From Hyphomicrobiaceae bacterium (GTDB taxonomy: Bacteria; Pseudomonadota; Alphaproteobacteria; Rhizobiales; Xanthobacteraceae), in the NCBI GenBank assembly GCA_021324465.1, contig JAJPJB010000089.1:1-57884 (forward strand): DNA of 57,884 bases, given 5' to 3'. Both the position numbers and the translations under genes were made by a program. The notes below the pieces were generated by a model. That model was not told the origin of the DNA, did no database searches, and saw only the letters and a program-made list of their open reading frames with translations. Shown here in pieces: positions 9,321-15,636 of the stretch (positions are counted from its first letter, which is position 1; each line of letters opens with the position of its first letter).

Positions 9321-10142
9321 ATGACACCCCAGGAACAGCGGCTGGTGAGCGAGCTTTTCGATCGATTGGCCAAGCTCGAAGGTGCGCCGCGCGACGCGGA
9401 AGCCGAGCGTCTGATCGCCGATGGCAGCAAGCGGGCGCCGCATGCGCTTTACGCCTTGGTGCAGACGGCGCTGGTTCAGGATGAGGCGCTCAAGCGTGCC
9501 AATGCGCGCATCCAGGACTTGCAGAGCCAGATCGAGACCGACCAGCAGCCGCAGCAGCGCGCCAGTTTTCTCGACAGCATGCGCGACGCCGTGTTCGGCC
9601 GTGAGGCCGCGCGCGGCTCGGTGCCCTCGGTACAGCCGCGCGCCGCACCCGGCAGCGGCGGAGCATTCGCCCCGCAACCGCAGGCAGACTATCCGCCGCC
9701 GCGGCCGGCGGCCGGATTTCCCTCCTACCCCGCGGCATCGCCTTTCGGGGGATCGTTTCTCGGCACCGCCGCTTCGGCTGCGGCCGGCGTCATCGGCGGC
9801 GGACTTCTGCTGGACGGGATCCGCTCGATGTTCGGCCATCGTGCGGGCTTCGCCAACGATCCTTATGCCTTCGCCATTCCGGCCGAGCCCGTTGCGGTCG
9901 CGCCAGAGCATCCGTCGGTGCCTTGGCATGGCGATGCCGCCGACAGCGATCTCGCGCGTCAAGCGGGTATCGACGACATCGAACGGGGTGGAACCGACCC
10001 CCGGTCGGACGACGCCAATCTCGCCGATATGAGCGACATGACCGAGCAGGAGGCAGATGCGCCTGAGCAAGAGGACGCCATTGCCGACAACGAGTTCGAC
10101 GACACCGGCAGCTTCGGCAACGATGACAGCTACGACGTCTGA
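9321..10142 (+). CDS. DUF2076 domain-containing protein
   Basis: 273 residues beginning MTPQEQRLVSELFDRLAKLE, the signature N-terminus of DUF2076. The first 70 residues are helical and end in LIQ-type heptads (DEALKRANARIQDLQSQIE). A Pro/Ala-rich linker leads to a glycine-rich hydrophobic segment (AASAAAGVIGGGLLLDGI, about 155-172), then a strongly acidic tail (EQEADAPEQEDAIADNE). The family is thought to be periplasmic or membrane associated, but its role is unknown. The start at 9321 has GGGAGAG upstream; an upstream ATG at 9273 lacks family similarity. A stable hairpin follows the stop. Confidence 0.85.
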   Translation: MTPQEQRLVSELFDRLAKLEGAPRDAEAERLIADGSKRAPHALYALVQTALVQDEALKRANARIQDLQSQIETDQQPQQRASFLDSMRDAVFGREAARGSVPSVQPRAAPGSGGAFAPQPQADYPPPRPAAGFPSYPAASPFGGSFLGTAASAAAGVIGGGLLLDGIRSMFGHRAGFANDPYAFAIPAEPVAVAPEHPSVPWHGDAADSDLARQAGIDDIERGGTDPRSDDANLADMSDMTEQEADAPEQEDAIADNEFDDTGSFGNDDSYDV

Positions 10143-10163
10143 GCCGGCGCGGGTTGCGCCGGC
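10143..10163 (+). terminator. Perfect 8-bp hairpin after the DUF2076 gene
   Basis: GCCGGCGC and GCGCCGGC flank a 5-nt loop directly after the TGA of the DUF2076 gene. There is no T-run on either side, so this is a stabilising 3' hairpin or a weak terminator, not a classical rho-independent one. Confidence 0.35.
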
Positions 10164-10284
10164 CCTCGCGCGGCGGCAGACGCACCAATGCTTGCCAATG
10201 CTTAATGAGGCGCTAACTTTTTCCGTGCAGTCTCCGCAAGAGTCCTGTTCGTACTGAGACGAAGGCCCGGGCCTGGAGAGCCAA

Positions 10285-10581
10285 ATGCGAAAGATTTGCT
10301 CTGTTCTGCTGCTTGCTGCGGCGCTGCCGCTGAGCGGCCTTGCGACAACCCCGGCGCAAGCCGGTGACGGCGGCGCCGTTGCCGCCGGCATCGTCGGCGG
10401 CCTTGCCGCCGGTACGCTGCTGGGCATCGCCGCCTCTGGCCCGCACTATGGACCGCCACCGCCGGTCTATGTGGCGCCGGAGCCGGTCTATGGCCCGAGC
10501 TGCTACTGGACCCATGGCCGGCCATACTGGGACGGCTATGCCGGAGCCTGGGTCTATCCTCGCGTTCGCGTCTGCGAATAA
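10285..10581 (+). CDS. Small secreted glycine-rich protein
   Basis: 98 residues. A Sec signal peptide (MRKICSVLLLAAALPLSG, cleavage after AQA near residue 26) precedes a short glycine-zipper-like hydrophobic stretch, AAGIVGGLAAGTLLGIAA, then a Pro/Tyr-rich region with PPPPVYVAPEPVYGP and a C-terminal domain with two Cys (SCYWTHGRPYW ... RVCE). Such proteins are common in Bradyrhizobium-type genomes and may be envelope associated; their function is unknown. A GGAGAG lies upstream of the ATG. Confidence 0.75.
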   Translation: MRKICSVLLLAAALPLSGLATTPAQAGDGGAVAAGIVGGLAAGTLLGIAASGPHYGPPPPVYVAPEPVYGPSCYWTHGRPYWDGYAGAWVYPRVRVCE

Positions 10582-10890
10582 GCTCGCCCGACGTTGGCGC
10601 TGCGGCTTTTGCGCGACTGATCGCAGTCTCAGGCGGCCCTCGTGCGCATCTCTTCACGGCGCTGGGGAGTGCGATAAGATATTCTGACCGGACCCCGAGA
10701 GAAGCCCGGGAGATCAGAAGCTTCCCGACTGCAGGCCAGCGGTATGCTCGCCACCAATCCTGCCGCTCTCGGCAATCGCGGTGCCGGAAGGTCGGGCCGT
10801 TCGCTCAAATCGACCAGGGCGAGATTTGTTCTTCCGGCGATGACACTGAGGATTCGTCGCAAACTGCATGCCGCTCTGCCGGACTCCTTG
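10582..10890. other. Intergenic region without a recognised gene
   Basis: About 310 bp between the small secreted protein gene and the convergent heat-shock operon. Open frames here have no ribosome-binding site or family similarity. I see no terminator with a T-run. Confidence 0.5.
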
Positions 10891-11235
10891 TCACTGCAAC
10901 GGAGGGCCCGAACTGTTGGCATTGTCGCGTCGACGCGGACTGAAGATGCGGTTGCGGCGCAGCGCACGTCGGTATTTATCGCCGTTCGCCTGTTTGTCGA
11001 GAGTCCGAAGCGCTTCCATAATGTCGTCAAAGCGAACTAACGGGCCTCCTGCCCGAGCGCGCAGCTCGGGCGAGGCCTCGATGGCGCAAGCATCCGATGC
11101 CCAGGACGCCAAGATGGCGCGCTTTTCGTTCAAAGTCAGATCCGGGTCGTTCACGACTTCAGACGGATGGCCGAAGGCGTTTGCCGGGTGCAACAGTTCG
11201 TCGATGTCCCAGCCGGTTTCTGCTCTGTCGTCCAT
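10891..11235 (-). CDS. Conserved hypothetical protein of the Hsp20 operon
   Basis: 114 residues with a conserved N-terminus, GWDIDELLHPANAF, followed by LTLNEKRAILASWASDACAIE. This block occurs in small proteins of Hyphomicrobiales; no biochemical function is known to me. The C-terminus is very basic (KYRRALRRNRIFSPRRR). AAAGGA precedes the ATG at 11235. It lies 55 bp downstream of an Hsp20 gene on the same strand, so it is probably the last gene of a three-gene heat-shock operon controlled by the CIRCE/RpoH region at 12240-12280. An accessory role to the chaperones is inferred only from this position. Confidence 0.75.
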   Translation of the reverse strand: MDDRAETGWDIDELLHPANAFGHPSEVVNDPDLTLNEKRAILASWASDACAIEASPELRARAGGPLVRFDDIMEALRTLDKQANGDKYRRALRRNRIFSPRRRDNANSSGPPLQ

Positions 11236-11290
11236 ATCCTTTCTCCCTCCGACAGGTGTTTCAGATCGCAGCTTCGGTTCACCTTGACCG

Positions 11291-11713
11291 TCAGCTTACT
11301 TTTATGGTTCTCGCTCGTGCCTCCTCGACCTTCGGCAGCGTCAAGAAAAGCACGCCATCTTTCATCTCGGCAGAAATTTTGCTTTGATCGATCTTGCTCG
11401 AAAGCCGAAAGCTTCTTGAATAGTGGCCAACGTTGTATTCGGTATAGAGCGGCACGAGACCCTGGTATTTGCCGAGTTCGAGCCTTCCCTCCACTTTCAA
11501 GGCGCCGTCTTCGACCTGAACGCTTACATTGCCTTTCTCGACACCAGGCATTTCGAGAATGACAGTCAGGGCGTCGGACGCTTCGTAGATATCCGTGATT
11601 GGCAGAAAGATGCGTGCCGGGACGGTCTTCTCTTCTTTGGTTTCGAGCTCCCGTTTCTTTTGTACTTCCAGGTCCCGTTTCTTTTGCACTTGCAGCTCTT
11701 GGGCGGCGGCCAT
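11291..11713 (-). CDS. Hsp20/alpha-crystallin small heat-shock protein
   Basis: 140 residues. The N-terminal 30 residues contain an unusual repeated charged block (VQKKRDLEVQKKRELETKEEK) instead of the usual hydrophobic arm. The alpha-crystallin domain runs from about residue 35 to 135: PITDIYEASDALTVILEMPGVEKG, then the strand motif GVLFLTLPKVEEAR at the end. It lacks the C-terminal I-x-I extension used for oligomer assembly (it ends RARTIKVS). Class A-like sHsps are ATP-independent holdases in the cytoplasm. Second gene of the leftward operon, 28 bp after another hsp20. Confidence 0.9.
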   Translation of the reverse strand: MAAAQELQVQKKRDLEVQKKRELETKEEKTVPARIFLPITDIYEASDALTVILEMPGVEKGNVSVQVEDGALKVEGRLELGKYQGLVPLYTEYNVGHYSRSFRLSSKIDQSKISAEMKDGVLFLTLPKVEEARARTIKVS

Positions 11714-11741
11714 GGCACTGCTCCAAATCTATGATCCGTGA

Positions 11742-12179
11742 TCAGTTGATCTTGATGGAACGCGGTTTGTCGTCCTCAGCGCGCGGCAAGAACAACGCCA
11801 GAATACCGTCCCGGTATTCGGCTTTGATTTTATCCGCATTGAGCTTTACAGGAAGCGACAGCGTGCGGTCGAACTCGCCGAAGGTGCGCTCGCAGCGATG
11901 CAGGCTGATGCCTTCCGGATAAGCGACCGTCTTCTTGCCGGCGATCCGGATGGTGTTTTCCTTCGCCTGGATTTGCAAACTGTCTTTGTCCACTCCCGGC
12001 AACTCAACGATGGCAAGAATGTCGTCGCCTTGCTGGAAGACATTGATGGGCGGAAAGGGACCTAGGCTCGCAGTCTGATCGTGCAGCCAGTCACTCGCTA
12101 ACCGCTCTTCCAGCGCTCTTTGCAGATCGAACAGAACGTCAAACGGTCCGGCAAAGGTTGAAATCATGTTCGCACCCAT
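11742..12179 (-). CDS. Hsp20/alpha-crystallin small heat-shock protein
   Basis: 145 residues. The arm MISTFAGPFDVLFDLQRALEE is followed by PPINVFQQGDDILAIVELPGVDK, the start of the alpha-crystallin domain, and YRDGILALFLPRAEDDKPRSIKI, its conserved end. A cytoplasmic ATP-independent holdase by family. First gene of the leftward heat-shock operon. ATGs at 12179 and 12167 are both possible because neither has a strong ribosome-binding site; the upstream CIRCE/RpoH promoter leaves a leader of roughly 55 nt. An in-frame ATG at 12266 lies upstream of the predicted transcription start and is excluded. Confidence 0.9.
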   Translation of the reverse strand: MGANMISTFAGPFDVLFDLQRALEERLASDWLHDQTASLGPFPPINVFQQGDDILAIVELPGVDKDSLQIQAKENTIRIAGKKTVAYPEGISLHRCERTFGEFDRTLSLPVKLNADKIKAEYRDGILALFLPRAEDDKPRSIKIN

Positions 12180-12239
12180 GCTTTTGCAATCGGGCGACGA
12201 AAACGAAAATCGAGCTGGGCCGCCCGGTTTCGGCAAGCC

Positions 12240-12267
12240 ATGTAGGAACGGGTTTGGCACTGTCAAG
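12240..12267 (-). promoter_or_regulatory. RpoH (sigma-32)-type promoter of the leftward hsp20 operon
   Basis: On the minus strand CTTG (12267-12264) is followed after exactly 17 nt by CCTACAT (12246-12240). The alphaproteobacterial RpoH consensus is CTTG-N17/18-CYTATnT, so there is one mismatch. Transcription would start near 12233, about 55 nt before the first Hsp20 ATG. The -35 lies inside the CIRCE inverted repeat, so repressor binding would block polymerase. Confidence 0.65.
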
Positions 12268-12280
12268 GGGAGAGTGCCAA
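12254..12280. promoter_or_regulatory. CIRCE operator (HrcA binding site)
   Basis: TTGGCACTG, a 9-nt spacer and GAGTGCCAA form an inverted repeat with the exact geometry of CIRCE (TTAGCACTC-N9-GAGTGCTAA). There is one change in the right arm and two in the left. Alphaproteobacterial groESL operators also carry TTGGCACT arms. It overlaps the RpoH-like promoter of the leftward hsp20 operon. HrcA itself is not in the window. Confidence 0.75.
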
Positions 12281-12528
12281 CGGACGGCTTCGCGACGCAG
12301 TATCAATTAAATCATTGAAAATAATCTATATTTGCAGCTGCGCGACGGCCAAATAAGTGCGGAAGCCGACCCAACAGCATCTCGCAGCGAGGGCGACCGA
12401 TGCTGGCATGCCATCGCGGACAACATATGCGCTCTGGCCTTGAGAGCGCGCGGATCACCGAAATCATCGCCGGTCGCGACGGGCCACGCGGACATGCGCG
12501 CTGCGCAATCACCGCCAATTCCTAGGTC

Positions 12529-12717
12529 CTAGTTCTCGGCCTTCAGAGCGCTGCGTAAAAGCTCATATGCGCGCGTCACCCGCTTTTGTGCCTGCGTCAA
12601 CGCCAGCGATGTGCGCCACAACTCGGAGACGCTTTCATCCCAGGCACGAAGTGCGGCCTCAAGGGCCGATTGCGCCGCTTCCAGCTCCGCTCTTGCCTGG
12701 TCGATCTGCTGACTCAT
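12529..12717 (-). CDS. Small helical (coiled-coil) protein
   Basis: 62 residues, MSQQIDQARAELEAAQSALE and onward, predicted to be almost wholly helical with Ala/Leu heptads and no membrane segment. I recognise no family. The ATG at 12717 is chosen because it begins the coiled coil and has GAGAGCAGGGA upstream; a longer frame to 12849 would overlap the promoter of the rightward Hsp20 genes and its N-terminus looks non-coding. Located between the two heat-shock operons, transcribed leftward. Confidence 0.5.
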   Translation of the reverse strand: MSQQIDQARAELEAAQSALEAALRAWDESVSELWRTSLALTQAQKRVTRAYELLRSALKAEN

Positions 12718-12802
12718 TCCCTGCTCTCTTGACGAGGCCGGCCTCCGCCACAGACGCAGCCCCGCGCAGTGAAGGCTGACGGTTGCGAACTTCCGCGCGC
12801 CA

Positions 12803-12830
12803 CTTGAAATTTCGAGCTCGTTTTCTAACT
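12803..12830 (+). promoter_or_regulatory. RpoH-like promoter of the rightward hsp20 genes
   Basis: CTTGAAA (12803-12809), the perfect sigma-32 -35 element, is followed by TCTAACT (12824-12830) with CTTG and the -10 separated by 17 nt. The -10 deviates at two positions from CYTATnT. Transcription would start just before the four-hairpin leader at 12839. Confidence 0.5.
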
Positions 12831-12838
12831 TGTTTTTT

Positions 12839-12950
12839 GCCGCAGACAATGCGGCGCCGAGTGCCAGTTCGAGGCTCGGCTCAGGACGCGGGCGCCGGAC
12901 GCGGTGTCCGGCAGCCTTGTATCCATGTTGCTCACCTGGAGGATATGGCT
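12839..12950 (+). ncRNA. ROSE-type RNA thermometer in the hsp20 leader
   Basis: Four consecutive hairpins can be drawn. I: 12839-12855 (GCCGCA/TGCGGC). II: 12856-12880 (GCCGAG/CTCGGC). III: 12894-12912 (GCCGGAC/GTCCGGC, 5-nt loop). IV: 12924-12947, in which the GGAGG Shine-Dalgarno (12938-12942) pairs with GTTGCTC, leaving G12930 bulged or facing a G. A TTGCT block opposite the Shine-Dalgarno with one unpaired G in the terminal hairpin is the hallmark of ROSE elements, which repress translation of rhizobial small heat-shock genes at low temperature and melt on heating. The hairpin ends 3 nt before the ATG at 12951. Confidence 0.75.
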
Positions 12951-13406
12951 ATGAGGAATCTGGATCTTGCTCCGCTGTGGCGATCGACTGTCGGCTTCGA
13001 TCGCCTGTTCGATCTCCTCGATGAATCCGCTCGCTGGGTCGGCGAGGACAATTACCCACCCTACAACATCGAGCGGACCGGCGAGGATCATTACCAAATC
13101 TCGCTGGCGCTAGCCGGCTTCACACTCGACGAAATCGCCATAACGGCAGAGCAGAACGTGCTCACCGTCGAAGGCCGCAAGGCCGAAAAGGGCGAGCATC
13201 ATTATCTCTACCAGGGCATTTCGGCGCGCCCGTTCCGCCGCGTCTTCAACCTTGCCGATTATGTCGAGGTCAAAGGCGCCACCTTCGAGGGCGGACTGCT
13301 GAAGATCGATCTGGTGCGCGAAGTCCCCGAGGCGATGAAGCCGCGCCGGATCACGATCAATGCCGGCAGCGGCAATCAGCAACTCGAACACAAGAAGGCG
13401 GCCTAA
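12951..13406 (+). CDS. Hsp20/alpha-crystallin small heat-shock protein (IbpA-like)
   Basis: 151 residues beginning MRNLDLAPLWRSTVGFDRLF, the arm typical of class A rhizobial sHsps and E. coli IbpA/B. The domain opens at YPPYNIERTGEDHYQISLALAGF and ends with FEGGLLKIDLVREVPE and PRRITIN, the I-x-I anchor. An ATP-independent cytoplasmic holdase. The second of two close ATGs (12951 rather than 12945) is preferred because the GGAGG then sits 8 nt away, matching ROSE-controlled genes. Translation is probably gated by the leader thermometer, and transcription driven by the RpoH-like promoter at 12803. Confidence 0.93.
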   Translation: MRNLDLAPLWRSTVGFDRLFDLLDESARWVGEDNYPPYNIERTGEDHYQISLALAGFTLDEIAITAEQNVLTVEGRKAEKGEHHYLYQGISARPFRRVFNLADYVEVKGATFEGGLLKIDLVREVPEAMKPRRITINAGSGNQQLEHKKAA

Positions 13407-13435
13407 GCTGCCTTAAGCGGCCTTAAGCTGCCAAA
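13398..13435. repeat. Short 10-bp imperfect tandem repeat
   Basis: About four copies of GCNGCCTTAA (variants GCGGCCTAA, GCTGCCTTAA, GCGGCCTTAA, GCTGCCAAA). The first copy contains the end of the Hsp20 reading frame including its TAA. Confidence 0.6.
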
Positions 13436-13511
13436 GGCCGGGCTTGCGGTGCGGCGACGCGATGCGCCGTGCCGCGAGACATTGGCCGAAAAAGACTGAA
13501 AGGAGGATGCA

Positions 13512-14015
13512 ATGGCTATGAGAGATCTCATTCCTTGGAGCCGCGGTCGCGACGTGAGCGTCCGCCGCGCCGAGGACAACCCGTTCTTGACGCTTCATCG
13601 CGAGATGAATCGGCTGTTCGACGATGTCTTCCGCGGCTTCGATCTCGCCCCGTTCGGATCTGACCGTTTATTCGACCGCGCCTGGTCGGGTACCTGGCCC
13701 AGTGTCGAGGTGAGCGAGACCGATAAGGACATCAAGGTTACCGCCGAATTGCCCGGCCTTGACGAAAAGGACGTCAAGGTCGAGCTGTCGAACGGCGTGC
13801 TTGCGATCAGCGGCGAGAAGAAGACCGAGACGGAAGACAAGGACCGGCTGTTCAGCGAGCGTTATTACGGCCGCTTCGAGCGGCGCATCCCCATCGAGGA
13901 TATTGACGAAGACAAGGTGTCCGCCGCGTTCAAGAACGGCGTGCTCACCGTCACGATGCAGAAGGCGCCGCAGGCCCAAGCCAAGGTCAAACGCATCGCC
14001 ATCAACGGCAAATAG
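13512..14015 (+). CDS. Hsp20/alpha-crystallin small heat-shock protein (class C-like)
   Basis: 167 residues. The arm has LIPWSRGRDV and NPFLTLHREMNRLFDDVFRG, as in the Hsp18/IbpA-like group with long arms. The alpha-crystallin domain begins WPSVEVSETDKDIKVTAELPGL and ends FKNGVLTVTMQKAPQAQ; a KRIAING tail gives the I-x-I motif. Cytoplasmic holdase. The ATG at 13512 has a strong AGGAGG 5 nt upstream. It lies 105 bp after the ROSE-controlled hsp20; no thermometer hairpin is seen in that gap, so it may be co-transcribed but is not itself thermometer gated. Confidence 0.93.
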   Translation: MAMRDLIPWSRGRDVSVRRAEDNPFLTLHREMNRLFDDVFRGFDLAPFGSDRLFDRAWSGTWPSVEVSETDKDIKVTAELPGLDEKDVKVELSNGVLAISGEKKTETEDKDRLFSERYYGRFERRIPIEDIDEDKVSAAFKNGVLTVTMQKAPQAQAKVKRIAINGK

Positions 14016-14053
14016 CGAGTGCCGAGGCCACGCCGTCTCGCTACGGTCGTTTG

Positions 14054-14087
14054 GGCAGACGGGGTGCTGCGAAACATCCCGTCTGCC
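14054..14087 (+). promoter_or_regulatory. 10-bp perfect hairpin upstream of the glycosyltransferase
   Basis: GGCAGACGGG and CCCGTCTGCC flank a 14-nt loop, ending 26 nt before the glycosyltransferase ATG. There is no T-run, so it is not a standard terminator. It might separate the hsp20 transcript from the downstream gene or act as a leader structure. Confidence 0.4.
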
Positions 14088-14113
14088 ACAATTACTTGGA
14101 GGGAATCTTGTCA

Positions 14114-15283
14114 ATGAGGATCGCTCAGATTGCTCCCCTGTACGAACGCGTGCCGCCGCGATTGTACGGAGGCACCGAACGGGTCGTCTCTTACCTGACG
14201 GAAGAGCTTGTCCGGCGGGGCCACGAAGTCACGCTCTTTGCTAGCGGCGATTCGCAAACGTCCGCAAAGCTCGTGCGCTGTTGCGACGTCGCGCTTCGAC
14301 TCAGTCCGATCGTCGCCGATCCGTTGCCGTACCATGTCATTATGTTGGAAGAAGTTCGAAGGAGAGCAAATCAGTTCGACATCCTGCACTTCCACATCGA
14401 TTTCCTGCATGGCCCGCTGGTGCGCGACTTTGCCGGCCGCACAATAACGACGTTGCATGGTCGCTTGGATCTTCCGCACGTCCTGCCGTTCTATAAGGTC
14501 TTTGCGGATTTGCCGCTTGTGACGGTTTCGAACGACCAGCGCAAATATTTGAGCGCAGCTAATTGGGTCGGAACCGTCCATCACGGGCTCCCCGCGAGCT
14601 TGTTGTTCCCGTATCGGGAGAAGCCGTCGGGCGGATACCTCGCCTTTCTCGGACGAATAGCCCCGGAAAAACGGCCGGATCGCGCCATCGAAATCGCTGT
14701 CAAGGCCGGAATGCAATTGAAAATCGCGGCCAAAGTAGATCGCGTTGATCTAGCCTATTGGGAGCAGACAATCCGCCCGCTGGTGCAGGCTCATCCCAAT
14801 GTCGAATATATCGGCGAGATCGCCGAACACGAAAAGCCTGAATTTCTGGGCAATGCCTCCGCCTTGCTCTTTCCGGTCGACTGGCCTGAGCCGTTCGGGC
14901 TGGTGCTCATTGAAGCAATGGCATGCGGCACGCCCATCATCGCATTCAAATGCGGCTCGGTCTCGGAAATTGTAGACGAAGGTGTTTCCGGGTTCATCGT
15001 CGAAAGCGTGAACGAGGCGACCGCGGCGATTGCACGGATCCCAACACTGGACCGCGCCAAGGTTCGTGCGACATTCAAACGCCGCTTCACGGTCGAGCGC
15101 ATGGCCGACGATTACCTGCAACTCTATCGCCGCTTGATCGATACGCAGGCTCTCTCCAGACGGCGAGCGGCGGCTAATCCGATGCCAGCACAGAGGGAAG
15201 AAACGGAGGCTGGGCGGCATTTGGATGGCTCGCTGGCGCACACGAGTCAAGGCTTTACGCGATTGGAAACGCCGGCGGGATGA
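14114..15283 (+). CDS. GT4-family glycosyltransferase
   Basis: 389 residues, GT-B fold. The N-terminal donor-side loop is VPPRLYGGTERVVSYLTEEL with HEVTLFASGDS; the C-terminal domain has GRIAPEKRPDRAIEIAVKAG and the E-x7-E motif EPFGLVLIEAMACGTPIIAF, where the two Glu contact the nucleotide sugar. Retaining transferases of this type build polysaccharides or glycolipids, or glycosylate small compounds. No other polysaccharide genes are nearby. It follows an hsp20 gene by 98 bp with a strong hairpin between them, so heat-shock co-expression is possible but not shown. GGAGGG precedes the ATG. Confidence 0.88.
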   Translation: MRIAQIAPLYERVPPRLYGGTERVVSYLTEELVRRGHEVTLFASGDSQTSAKLVRCCDVALRLSPIVADPLPYHVIMLEEVRRRANQFDILHFHIDFLHGPLVRDFAGRTITTLHGRLDLPHVLPFYKVFADLPLVTVSNDQRKYLSAANWVGTVHHGLPASLLFPYREKPSGGYLAFLGRIAPEKRPDRAIEIAVKAGMQLKIAAKVDRVDLAYWEQTIRPLVQAHPNVEYIGEIAEHEKPEFLGNASALLFPVDWPEPFGLVLIEAMACGTPIIAFKCGSVSEIVDEGVSGFIVESVNEATAAIARIPTLDRAKVRATFKRRFTVERMADDYLQLYRRLIDTQALSRRRAAANPMPAQREETEAGRHLDGSLAHTSQGFTRLETPAG

Positions 15284-15636
15284 CCACACAATGGGTGCCG
15301 TGTGGATGGCGGTGAATGCTTCGAGGTCACCGACACGCTGGGGCGTTGCGACTGAGCGTCATGGGATGTTCTGATCGACGGCGTCCAATCGCTGTTCTGG
15401 AACGCGAAGACTCGATCAAGAAGGCCCGCGACCCGATCTGTCCGCCGCGCCGGAGCAACGCGACGCCGCCGCTCAGGCCGCAGTCTTTAACAGAGCCGTC
15501 TTGCAAAGACACCGTTGCAAAGACACCCGGGAAAAACCGGCGGCGCGCCGCAGCCAACGACGATGGTCATTGGGAGCACCGCGCTCAGCGCGCCGGGATC
15601 AACGCGTCAAGCCGGTGCTCCAAGGCTAGACTTGAA
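15284..15636. other. Intergenic region without a recognised gene
   Basis: Between the convergent glycosyltransferase and haem/propeller genes. Open frames here are Arg/Pro-rich, lack ribosome-binding sites and resemble non-coding sequence. Confidence 0.5.
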
